This document shows, in pieces, positions 1-8,900 of a DNA stretch of 64,000 nt. A program made the translations under genes and the position numbers. The first letter of the stretch is position 1, and each line of letters opens with the position of its first letter. The notes below the pieces were generated by a model. The model searched no databases. It had not been told where the DNA came from and saw only the letters and a list, made by a program, of their open reading frames with translations. Source of the DNA: Phycisphaerales bacterium (GTDB lineage Bacteria; Planctomycetota; Phycisphaerae; Phycisphaerales; SM1A02); contig SIAD01000005.1 in assembly GCA_009691915.1 (NCBI GenBank), forward strand, positions 1-64,000, in the 5' to 3' direction.

Positions 1-761
1 TTCTGGAGCAACTCCTCGAGAGGGATGAGCCGCTCGCGCCTTACGGCCTCACGCAGTTCACCGAACCGTTCGAGATTCCGCCACGAGGAGAAGATGGCGT
101 CGCCTGAGTCGGGGGCGATCCGGTGGCCTTCCATAAAGGTCGCGATCCCCTCCTCGAGCCAGACGGGGAGCTCCTCGCGGAACACAGACTGGGAGTACTG
201 GTGCCATCCCTCGTGGGCAAGAATGGTGAGGGTGTCATTGGGACCGATGTCATAGAGGATCGCCGTCGCACGCGAGGTGTATCCGCCGCGACCGAGCTCC
301 ATGTAGGCCGCCGCTTCCGGACCCAAGCGCTCTTTGGTGTAGGCCGCCCACTCATCACGCGAGCCGAACACCAGCGTCTCGAGCGTCCCACTGGGATGGG
401 GAAGTTCTCCAAGCGCAGAGGCGTACTGAGCGAGCGCGGCCTCCGCGAACTTCGGAAGGAGGCGTCTCAAGTCACCGTTGCGAACCGTGGTCCGGATCGA
501 GTAGTGACCGGTGATGATTCGCTCACCGGCTCGCGATCCATTCGTCCACGGTTCGACTGAAGGAACGACTGGATTGCGAGCCACGCGTCCGGGCATGGCC
601 GACGCGCCGCCATCGCCCGCACCCTCTCCAACCGGAGCGTTGACGAGCGGCATCACAGCGGTCGGTGAGGGACCAGTCAAGTGATGGTGGGTGGCGCACG
701 AAGCGAGGGCGGCTAGAAAGAACCCGGCCACGACAAAACCTCTCACAGTGCTCGCACTCAC
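1..761 (-). CDS. Zinc metalloprotease-like lipoprotein (3' end beyond window)
   Basis: The reading frame starts at a GTG (761-759), 4 nt after the valS stop, and is still open at the window edge, so about 253 residues are visible. The N-terminus is a lipoprotein signal peptide with lipobox LASC, the lipidated Cys being residue 22. A HEGWH zinc-binding motif (HExxH, residues 183-187) is followed 17 residues later by WLEEGIA (about 201-207), whose Glu is the expected third ligand of gluzincin-type peptidases. This arrangement resembles the DUF1570/peptidase-MA-like secreted proteins common in Planctomycetota. It is probably an envelope-anchored peptidase; the substrate is unknown. The close spacing suggests co-transcription with valS. 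Confidence 0.75.
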   Translation of the reverse strand, partial: MSASTVRGFVVAGFFLAALASCATHHHLTGPSPTAVMPLVNAPVGEGAGDGGASAMPGRVARNPVVPSVEPWTNGSRAGERIITGHYSIRTTVRNGDLRRLLPKFAEAALAQYASALGELPHPSGTLETLVFGSRDEWAAYTKERLGPEAAAYMELGRGGYTSRATAILYDIGPNDTLTILAHEGWHQYSQSVFREELPVWLEEGIATFMEGHRIAPDSGDAIFSSWRNLERFGELREAVRRERLIPLEELLQ

Positions 762-765
762 GGAC

Positions 766-3700
766 TCATCCTCCCACGGACGCTGTGAGCGCGTCAAGGG
801 TCCGCTTGGCGGCATCCGCGTCGGCTTCCGCCTGCGCCAGAAGCCTTCGTGTCTCCTCGACGAGCTCTGGCCGCGCCTTGGCGAGGTAACCCGCATTGGA
901 TAGACGCCCGCGGAAGCCGCCGGCAGCCCGCTCCCGATCGACGATCACCGACGCCAGTCTCTCGCGCTCCGCGCCGAGATCGACCTGGTCGACCAGCGCG
1001 CTGACAAAGAGTTCCTCACCCATGAACGCCAGTGCGACAGCCGTGCCCGGACGGGGTTCGCTCGAGCCGACAACCCTCTCGAGCCCCGCGAGTGTTTCGA
1101 CAACGCCAGCGGCGGCGTGAACAAGCGCGAGGGCGCCGCTGGTGGCGTGAAGGACGACCTTGCGGCGGTCGTTCACTTTGCGCTCGCCTCGCAGGTTTCT
1201 GATGGCCAGGACGAGTGCCTGCACCGTGTCGAACTGCGCCAACGCTGCCGAATCGACAAGGCTCGCGGCAGGCTCGGGCCATCTCGCCGTCGCGCACAAT
1301 TCGGACAGGGGGAGATCAAGCCCCGTGACCTTCGCGCGATGGATCGACCGGACCGGATCCCACAGCGTCTCGGTGACAAAGGGCATCACCGGGTGCATGA
1401 GCCGCAGGATCGCGTCGAGCACTGCGCGCAGAATCGCCTGCTGGACTGGGTCGGACTTGACGGTTGGCTTGATCGCTTCCAGATACCAGTCGCAGAAGTC
1501 CCGCCAGACGAAGTCGTAAAGGGCGTCGGCGATCGGGTTGAACTGATACTCGGCCAACGAGGCATTGATCGTGGACACACTCCGGGCGAGCCTCGACAGG
1601 ATCCAGCGATCGATGAGGCGCGCGGGAGCGACCGCCGAATCGCTCACGGGGGCGGGCGCGTCTGAGGGCAACTGCGCCAGTGCGAACCGCGACGCGTTCC
1701 AGAGCTTGTTGGCGAAGTTTCGACCGATGTCGAAGCGGGCGGAAGTATTGCGAGCCAGCGGCCTCTCGCGCGTGGGCTCAGCGACGCCCGTCGCCGCACC
1801 GAACGCACTCACCATCGTCTTACTCGGGTCTGTTGGACAGGTCTGGGTCGGCGCGGCGACGACATGGCCGGAACTCGTCGTCGTCGTCTGGGGGGCAAAC
1901 GCCTGATTCGTGAAAGGGCAGAGGACATCGACAGGCAGCCGGACATCCTGCGTCGCCGTCGAGATCTGCGTGAGGACGAAGCGCATCGCGTCGGCGCCAT
2001 GGGTGGCAATGATGTCGCGCGGATCGACTCCGTTGCCAAGGGACTTGGACATCTTCTGCCCGAAGCCATCCTGCACAACGCAGTGAATGAACACATGGCG
2101 AAACGGGAGCCGCCCACCCATGAAGTACCGATTGAACATCACCATGCGGCTCACCCAGAGCGTGATGATCTCCCGTGCGGTCGAGAGCACCGCGCTCGGG
2201 TTGAAGGTGTCGAGCATCCCCTCCATCGAGAAGCGAGCGCCGACAGGCCATCCGAGGGTGGAGAGTGGCCAGAGCGCGCTTGAGAACCAGGTGTCGAGAA
2301 CATCTGGATCCTGGGTGTACCCCTGGGCCACGAGTTCAGGCACGATGGCTTGATCGCGCGACTCGGGGACGCAGACGAAGAGTTCGATCCGCCCATCAGA
2401 GAGAGTGCGTCTGAGCTCGCTGGCCCCCTTCGACTCCCACGCTCCCTGTGCGGGTGTCGCCCCAGGCTCGAACGCTTTCGCCCAGACCGGAATGCGATGC
2501 CCCCACCACAGTTGGCGCGAGATGCACCAGTCGCGGATCCCTTCATGCCACTGCTGGTAGGTCCGTGCGTAGCGCGCGGGGAAAAATCGCAGGCCGCCAT
2601 CTCCGAGGCGCCGCGTTGTGGGTGGGCGCACGCCGTCGAACTGGTCATCCGCCATCGCCGAGAGCGCGGAGTGCGCGAGCCGAGGATCGGTCACCTTCAC
2701 ATACCACTGGTCCGAGAGGTAGGGCTCCACCGGAACATGACTTCGATAGCTGTGACCGACGCTGTGGCGGTACGGCTTGACCCCCTCAAGTAGCCCGTTC
2801 GCCTTGAACCACTGGGAGATTGCCGCGCGCGCCGCCTCCCGCGACATGCCGCAGAATGGGCGAGCCTCGTCGGAACAATCCTTCCACCCGTGACGATCAC
2901 TGATTGAGGCATCGGGCGCCATCACGGTGATCGCTTCGAGGCCGTGGCGCAGGCCGAGTTCCCAGTCGTTGGGATCGTGCGCGGGAGTCACCTTCAGGAA
3001 TCCCGTCGCGAACTGGGCCTTTGCGTCCAGAGGATCTCCGCCGAGCGCGAGGGGCATCACGACATAATCATCTTCGACGATGGGGATGATCCTGCCGACG
3101 ATCGGCAGCCGTACGCGCTTGCCGCGCAGTGCCGGTGCGCGCGGGTCACGGGGATTGATGGCCACCGCGGTGTCACCGAGCATCGTCTCCGGGCGGGTCG
3201 TCGCCACCGTCACATGGCCCGATCCATCCTCCAGCGGATATCTCAGGTACCAGAAGTGTCCATCGACTTCCTCCATCTCGACCTCGTCGTCGGCGAGTGC
3301 GGTCTGGGTGACTGGATCCCAGTTCACGAGACGCTTGCCGCGCTCGATGAGGCCATCCTGAAAGAGCCGGAAGAACGCCTCTCGGACCGCGGCGGTGCAC
3401 ACCGGATCCATGGTGAAGCGCGTACGCGCCTCATCGCACGACGCACCCATCAGGCGAAGCTGCGAGAGGATGACCGCTTCGTACTCGTTCTTCCATGCCT
3501 GCACCCGCTCGACGAACGCCTCACGGGTGAAATCCGTGCGACGCTTCCCCTCTTGTGCGAGTCGTTTCTCGACGACGGACTGCGTCGCGATCCCCGCATG
3601 ATCGGTGCCGGGCATCCACAGGGTGTTGCGGCCACGCATGCGCGCCACACGCACGAGTACATCCTGCAGCGTGTTGTTGAGCGCGTGGCCCAAATGAAGT

Positions 3701-3855
3701 GCGGCCGTCACATTGGGCGGTGGGATGAACACTGAGTAGGGTTCGCCCGCGCCACCCGGCTCCGCATGAAAACACCCCGCGGACTCCCACCGCGCAGTGA
3801 CCGATGGCTCATGCTCGCTCGGGGAGTAGGATTTGGGAAGCGTGACGAGGCTCAT
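766..3855 (-). CDS. valS: Valyl-tRNA synthetase
   Basis: This class I synthetase charges tRNA-Val with valine in the cytoplasm. The HIGH-type motif HLGH is at residues 54-57 and KMSKS near residue 600. The editing (CP1) domain lies between them, the GRNFANKLWNASRF anticodon-domain block follows, and the C-terminal coiled coil typical of ValRS ends the protein. At 1029 residues it is longer than usual. Part of the excess is a Thr/Ser/Pro-rich stretch of about 50 residues (roughly 650-700) between the end of the catalytic core and the anticodon-binding domain. The ATG at 3855 fits the family N-terminus (TLPKSY) and shares the CATG palindrome with the divergent lipoprotein gene's start. Confidence 0.97.
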   Translation of the reverse strand: MSLVTLPKSYSPSEHEPSVTARWESAGCFHAEPGGAGEPYSVFIPPPNVTAALHLGHALNNTLQDVLVRVARMRGRNTLWMPGTDHAGIATQSVVEKRLAQEGKRRTDFTREAFVERVQAWKNEYEAVILSQLRLMGASCDEARTRFTMDPVCTAAVREAFFRLFQDGLIERGKRLVNWDPVTQTALADDEVEMEEVDGHFWYLRYPLEDGSGHVTVATTRPETMLGDTAVAINPRDPRAPALRGKRVRLPIVGRIIPIVEDDYVVMPLALGGDPLDAKAQFATGFLKVTPAHDPNDWELGLRHGLEAITVMAPDASISDRHGWKDCSDEARPFCGMSREAARAAISQWFKANGLLEGVKPYRHSVGHSYRSHVPVEPYLSDQWYVKVTDPRLAHSALSAMADDQFDGVRPPTTRRLGDGGLRFFPARYARTYQQWHEGIRDWCISRQLWWGHRIPVWAKAFEPGATPAQGAWESKGASELRRTLSDGRIELFVCVPESRDQAIVPELVAQGYTQDPDVLDTWFSSALWPLSTLGWPVGARFSMEGMLDTFNPSAVLSTAREIITLWVSRMVMFNRYFMGGRLPFRHVFIHCVVQDGFGQKMSKSLGNGVDPRDIIATHGADAMRFVLTQISTATQDVRLPVDVLCPFTNQAFAPQTTTTSSGHVVAAPTQTCPTDPSKTMVSAFGAATGVAEPTRERPLARNTSARFDIGRNFANKLWNASRFALAQLPSDAPAPVSDSAVAPARLIDRWILSRLARSVSTINASLAEYQFNPIADALYDFVWRDFCDWYLEAIKPTVKSDPVQQAILRAVLDAILRLMHPVMPFVTETLWDPVRSIHRAKVTGLDLPLSELCATARWPEPAASLVDSAALAQFDTVQALVLAIRNLRGERKVNDRRKVVLHATSGALALVHAAAGVVETLAGLERVVGSSEPRPGTAVALAFMGEELFVSALVDQVDLGAERERLASVIVDRERAAGGFRGRLSNAGYLAKARPELVEETRRLLAQAEADADAAKRTLDALTASVGG

Positions 3856-4822
3856 GTTCCGTCGAGTCTACCGGTCGAATCGTGGTGGAATTTCTGTTGG
3901 CGCCCTCGCGTTCGTGTTCGTCATGGGCTGCGACCGCTCCTCGAACGAAACAGGACTGCGAGCGGACGATCCCGTCGCCATGAGACAGGCGATGCAGGCG
4001 ATCGAGAGCTCTCTGGCCTCGGCACGCATTGACGATGCTCTCAGAATCGCCTCTCGACTGACCGAGGTCGCGCCCGAGTCGGCATCTGCCCAGGAACTGC
4101 TCGGCCGCGCACTGATTGCCCGAGCGAATGAGACTAGGGATCCGCTCGAGGCGGCAGCAGTACGCACGAGCGCCGCCGATGCCTACGCGCGCGCAGTCGC
4201 ACTAGCCGCTCCCGCGAGTGCCGGACTACTCAACGCGGCGGGGGTCACCGCCCAAGCGGCGCAACGAGTCGACGAGGCGATCGCATTGTTTCTCGAGGCA
4301 GAACTTGAGGATCCGTCAAACGCACAGCACCCACTCTTCGCCGGGCTCGCCCTGCACCAGGCGGGTCGAGTCCCCGAAGCGCGCGCCGCGCTCGAGCGCG
4401 CGGCGAGGGTCGATCCCGCATCGCCGTGGCCTGTGGCTGGACTCTCGGCGATCGCACTTGCCTCGGGGGATCCAGAAGAGGCACTGAAGCTCGCGCGCAA
4501 AGCACGGGCGAAGGCGCCACGGCAGGATGCGCTCCGCGTCGCCGAAGCCAAGGCGCTGCGCAAGCTCGCTCGGCACCGTGAGACGCTGACACTGCTCTTG
4601 GCGCTGCCTACCGAGAGCCAACTCACCGAGGCGGTCGCGTGGGAGATCGCCGCGGCGTATGGTGCGCTGGGAGAACCAATCGAGGCCGCACGCTTCTGGG
4701 GGAAGTTTGCTGAGTCTGTGTCAACGAGCGAGTCGGCGCTGGAAGCCGCCCGACTCTGGCTCGAGGCTGGCGATCCCGTTCAGGCCGGGAGCTGGCAGCG
4801 AGTGGCCGCAAGTCGGTCGTGA
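3854..4822 (+). CDS. TPR-repeat lipoprotein
   Basis: The protein has 322 residues from the ATG at 3854; in-frame GTG (3842) and TTG (3833) starts also exist, both inside valS. The N-terminus has basic residues, a hydrophobic stretch and a VMGC lipobox with Cys26, so a lipoprotein is predicted. The rest is Ala/Arg/Glu-rich helical sequence with tetratricopeptide-like periodicity (for example HPLFAGLALHQAGRVPEA and WPVAGLSAIALASGDPEEA), suggesting a protein-interaction scaffold in the envelope. No enzymatic motif is seen. It is transcribed divergently from valS with overlapping start codons. The specific role is unknown. Confidence 0.8.
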   Translation: MFRRVYRSNRGGISVGALAFVFVMGCDRSSNETGLRADDPVAMRQAMQAIESSLASARIDDALRIASRLTEVAPESASAQELLGRALIARANETRDPLEAAAVRTSAADAYARAVALAAPASAGLLNAAGVTAQAAQRVDEAIALFLEAELEDPSNAQHPLFAGLALHQAGRVPEARAALERAARVDPASPWPVAGLSAIALASGDPEEALKLARKARAKAPRQDALRVAEAKALRKLARHRETLTLLLALPTESQLTEAVAWEIAAAYGALGEPIEAARFWGKFAESVSTSESALEAARLWLEAGDPVQAGSWQRVAASRS

Positions 4823-4854
4823 TCGTGGCGTGAGTCCACCGATCGGCCTCTGCG

Positions 4855-5637
4855 TCACTCAGAAGAACTGGTGCCGAGCCAGCGGCCGCCGTCGACGCGG
4901 ATGATCTCACCGTTGACGAAATGCGCGTCGATGGCCAGCCACGCCGCGCAGGCGGCCGCCTCAGCGGGAGTCCCCGCTCTCCCCAATGGTGTTCGCGCGA
5001 GATATCGCGCCTTGAAACCCTCGTCCGCGTCGACGGGCCACGCAACGACCCCAGGTGCGATCCCATTCACACGCACTTTGGGTGCGAGTTCGACCGCGAG
5101 CGCACCGACCAGCGCATCGACCGCCCCTTTCGAGGCGAAGTACGACGCGTGACCGCGATAGAAGCGTCCTTGCGTGTGCATGTCCGAGAAAAGCACGATG
5201 GCTCCACCGCCTGGGAGGACGCTGCTCGTAAGCGCACCGCGTAGGGCCTGGGCCAGCATGAGCGGGGCAAGGGCATTGACTCGGTAGTGAGAGAGAGCAG
5301 TGCCAGGATCGATCTGACCGATGGGCTGAGACTCGTACCGCGCTGCGCAGTGGACAAGGGCGTCGATCGGTCCGTCCATGAGCGATGCTCCCAGCGAAGA
5401 GACCGCCTCGGAGTCGTCGAGATCGCACGCGCGGATCTCCACAGTTGCAGCGCCACCCGACGCGGCGCGCACCGCGTCCGCAGCTTCCTCGGCGCGCGCG
5501 TCGAGTGCGCGAACGAGCATCACGAGGTCATGGCCGCGCCGTGCAAACTCACACGCCACCGCGAGTCCTACCCGCCGCGCCGCTCCGGTCACGAGCGTCC
5601 GTGGCCTGCGGTTACTTGAATGGCACGCTGAACTCAT
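4855..5637 (-). CDS. SDR-family oxidoreductase, pteridine-reductase-like
   Basis: This is a short-chain dehydrogenase/reductase of 260 residues. The N-terminal nucleotide-binding motif TGAARRVGL has the TGxxxRxG form seen in pteridine reductases (PTR1/FolM) rather than the usual TGxxxGxG, which suggests NADPH and a pteridine substrate. The catalytic YxxxK is in SYFASKGAVD near residue 165, and the C-terminal family block VNGEIIRVDGGRW is present. It may act in folate or tetrahydromonapterin reduction, but related SDRs reduce other carbonyls, so the substrate is an inference. Its ATG overlaps the stop of the upstream small membrane-protein gene by 4 nt (ATGA), so the two are translationally coupled. 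Confidence 0.85.
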   Translation of the reverse strand: MSSACHSSNRRPRTLVTGAARRVGLAVACEFARRGHDLVMLVRALDARAEEAADAVRAASGGAATVEIRACDLDDSEAVSSLGASLMDGPIDALVHCAARYESQPIGQIDPGTALSHYRVNALAPLMLAQALRGALTSSVLPGGGAIVLFSDMHTQGRFYRGHASYFASKGAVDALVGALAVELAPKVRVNGIAPGVVAWPVDADEGFKARYLARTPLGRAGTPAEAAACAAWLAIDAHFVNGEIIRVDGGRWLGTSSSE

Positions 5638-5888
5638 GACTTGCCGTCCGGGCTGTCGCCGAATTGCTGCTCAATCTCCTGCGCGCTGGGCGTCTGGGCG
5701 CGACGGGCCGCCTCGGACCAGCCGGGCGTCGAGTTCGATGAAACGGGAGTTGCCCGCCGCTGCATTCTCACGATCGATCGTCGAAGCGCGCCCCAGGACA
5801 GCACCGCCAGCGGCACGGCAAGAAGCAGCGCGACCATCGCCACCATGAGCGTAATCCCCAACACCGGGCGTGGATCGACCGCGGCCAT
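5634..5888 (-). CDS. Small single-pass membrane protein
   Basis: The protein is 84 residues. Hydrophobic residues about 9-31 (GITLMVAMVALLLAVPLAVL and following) form one transmembrane helix. A basic juxtamembrane segment (RRSIVRMQRR) and a short polar tail ending in QEIEQQFGDSPDGKS follow, so the tail is probably cytoplasmic. There is no recognised family. The stop overlaps the SDR start by 4 nt, which supports it being a real gene. It is divergent from the AsmA-like gene, with only 23 bp between the start codons. Confidence 0.65.
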   Translation of the reverse strand: MAAVDPRPVLGITLMVAMVALLLAVPLAVLSWGALRRSIVRMQRRATPVSSNSTPGWSEAARRAQTPSAQEIEQQFGDSPDGKS

Positions 5889-5911
5889 GCCTCCAGTATT
5901 ACCATCGCGTT

Positions 5912-8900
5912 GTGGCCTTCACTCGTCGAGACACACTGGCACAAACTGGAGCGCGAGCCGATGGGTCTCCCTCGGCACGCTCTCGCTGGGTAACCCGCTG
6001 GCTCTTTGCACTCGCAGCCTCCGCCGTGGCCGTCGCTGTCATCGCCGTGGCGATCTGGGATGGTCGCCTCGTAAAGGCATTCATCGCCGCCTCGCTGAGT
6101 CGGGCGGTCGGTGGGCAGGTGACAATCGAACGGTTCACCTGGCGGGGGTGGGGAGATGCGCTTCTCGAAGGGTTGATCCTCACCGCACCGGGATGGAACG
6201 CTCCCGGGGCGCAGATTGCCCGCGTCGATCGAGTTGGGCTGCGCTTTGACCCCGCGTCGCTGGCCATGGGGCCGATGATCGTCGATGATGTCGAAGTCAC
6301 AGGAGTCTCGCTGACGCTCGTCGAGGATCCATTGCGGGGGTCGATCTACAACTTTCAGACCCTCGAACCTTCGGCCGCCGATTCGGACACGTCGAGCGGA
6401 GCATCAACGATTGTCCAGCGCGCCAACATCGAGACCTTTACCGTGGCCTTTGAGCGCCTAATCGGCGTGGCGACCGAGCCCCTGACGGCCTACAGCGGCT
6501 CATTCTCACTTGGACCCAACGCGGACCACCCGGCCAGGAGCGACTTCGCCATTGTGGAGAACGGTGATGGAATGCGACTCGAGGGGTGGATCGATCAGAG
6601 CACACTCGCGTTTTCGTTGGAGGCCAAGGGACTGACGATCAGCAAGCAGCTGGCGCTGATTCTGCCACGAAGCCTACGGCCGTTCGCCGAGAGTTCGGAC
6701 GCGACAGGAAGGATCACTCAGGCGCGTCTGTCGCGCGCGAGCGATGGGAGATTCAATGGAGAGATGGAGTTCGAGAATGTCCGTGCGACGCTGCCCAACC
6801 ATCTTCTGGGGCACTGGGTTCGCTACGAACGGGGAAGGATTCTGCGCGGCGGAGGACACCCCCGGTTCGAACTGGATCGCGGTTCAATCGCCATGCGCGG
6901 ACCTACCGTGGAGTTCAAGGATCTCGACTTCCGCGTTGAGAGCACCGCCGAGGACGGCCGAGTGGCGACGCTGCCGGTGCGGGCTTCTCTTTCCGCAGAT
7001 TTCTCGGCGTTTCAGCGGGACGACCGCCGCTGGCGCGACCGCAGCGACTGGGTTGACGCGCTGACCCAAGAACTCCCGTTCGACCTGCGCGTCAGCATCG
7101 GAGGGTTCGTGCTCGGCAAGAGTTCTGACAACGCCGCGATCGAGCTGCCGGAAGCCGCCGCCCAGTTCCTACGGACCTTTCATGTCGAAGAGATGGAGTT
7201 CGATCTCGGGTACTCAGCGTCCCGCGCGGCAGAGCCCATCGCTGCTTCAGCGACACGCCGGGAGATGGGCATCGAGACTTCAGGCACTCTCGTCATCACC
7301 AACGGCAAGGGGGCGTTTGACGGATTCCCGTACCCGCTTGACCGGGTCGCCGCGACCATCCGGTTCGCCGGCGATGCGATCGAGATCGCCGATCTTCGCG
7401 GGACTGGCCCCGGAGGTGACGCCGTGATGGTGCACGGGGAAGTGACCAACATCACCGGGGACTTCGGGGTCGATCTGTCGATCTCGGCATCACCCGCCCC
7501 GGTCGATGCCACACTGATCTCCTGCTTCCCCTCCGCCGCCCGCGAGTTTCTCTCCTCGCTCATCTGGTTCGATGGCTACGAGGCTCTGCGAAGCGCAGGG
7601 CTGATCTTCGGCCCCCACGAGGTCAGCGGAGCGGCCCACGAGCTTCCGATACTCGAGGCATCGCTCGCGGAGATGTGCCTTTCGGGGACGGCGACAGCCG
7701 CCGAAGTCGCATCACTTTCCACCCGCATCGGACACCTCAGACACATCATCGATCAGGGGTCGTTCGCTCCGGGTGGCAAGGTCGCGTTCACGCTGAATGC
7801 AAGGCGCGCTGAGGCGGCCGACGCGCGTGTGGTCGTCACCGGGGCGATCCGGATCCTTGAAGGCAACTTTCTCCCAAGAATCTTTCCGTATCCGGTCCGT
7901 GCCACGAGCGGCGAGATCGTCCTCCTCGAGGACCGGGCCGACTTCGGGACAGGAGTCCCATTCACCACCCTGACTGGGGCGACAGGAGTGTTCAAGGGGT
8001 CCATTGACATCGATCAGCGACAGAACGATCCGGCATTTCGCCCGCACCTTGAGTTCTCTCTCGCCGGTGAACAGGTCAATCCGCTTCTGGTGATGGCGAT
8101 CCCGCCAGCCGAGGATGCGCCCGTCGCGGGTTGGCCAGGCACCGCGCACTCCGATGGAGGCAAGATGCTCTCCCTCATTGATGTGCGCGGCGATCTCTCC
8201 CTCCACGGGACGATCGACTCGACGCACGACGATCTTTTTGATGTCAATTGCGACGCGGTGTTGGAACGCGGGTCGATTCGTCCCCACCTCTGGGTCGACG
8301 ATCCCCTCCATTTCGGGGGACTCCTCTGGCCGACGGGCTTCGGGCTCGACGACTGCCATGCCAGAATCCGTGTGACGGACGAGCGGGTTGAAGTCGCCTC
8401 CCTTGCTGGACTCCGCGGCCACGGCCTGATCGAAGCGAGCGGTTTCGTGTCTCTGATCGACAGCTCCCGTGACCTTGAGGTGCGACTGCGCCATGTCGAC
8501 CTCGCCGACTACGCGGTAAACCTCGTCCCCTATGAAGACCGCGAGGCCGCACGGGCCGTGTGGGATCGATATCGCCCCACGGGGATTTTCGATGCGGATC
8601 TCCGAGTGTCCTCGACATCCGCGGCACCGGAGGTGACCACCCACCTGGATGTCAGACCGAAGGCACTCTCGCTGAGCGTGCCCAACGGATCAGTCGCCAT
8701 TGCCTTCGACTCCGGGACATTGAGCGTTCACGGCACTACCGTCACCTGCGACGCGCTCTCCGCGCGCGTGACCGCCGTGCCTGGCCTCGAGAGTGGGTTG
8801 TGCCTGGACGGGACCTACGGCGGCGCGGGTGCGCTCGAACTTTCGGGGTCGATCGAACGGGGAGTGTTCCAGAGCCCCGCCCTGCACGAACTTCTGCGAC

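Noticed and set aside
2944-3735. 263-codon plus-strand frame inside valS
   Set aside because: It lies wholly opposite a certain gene and has no family resemblance.
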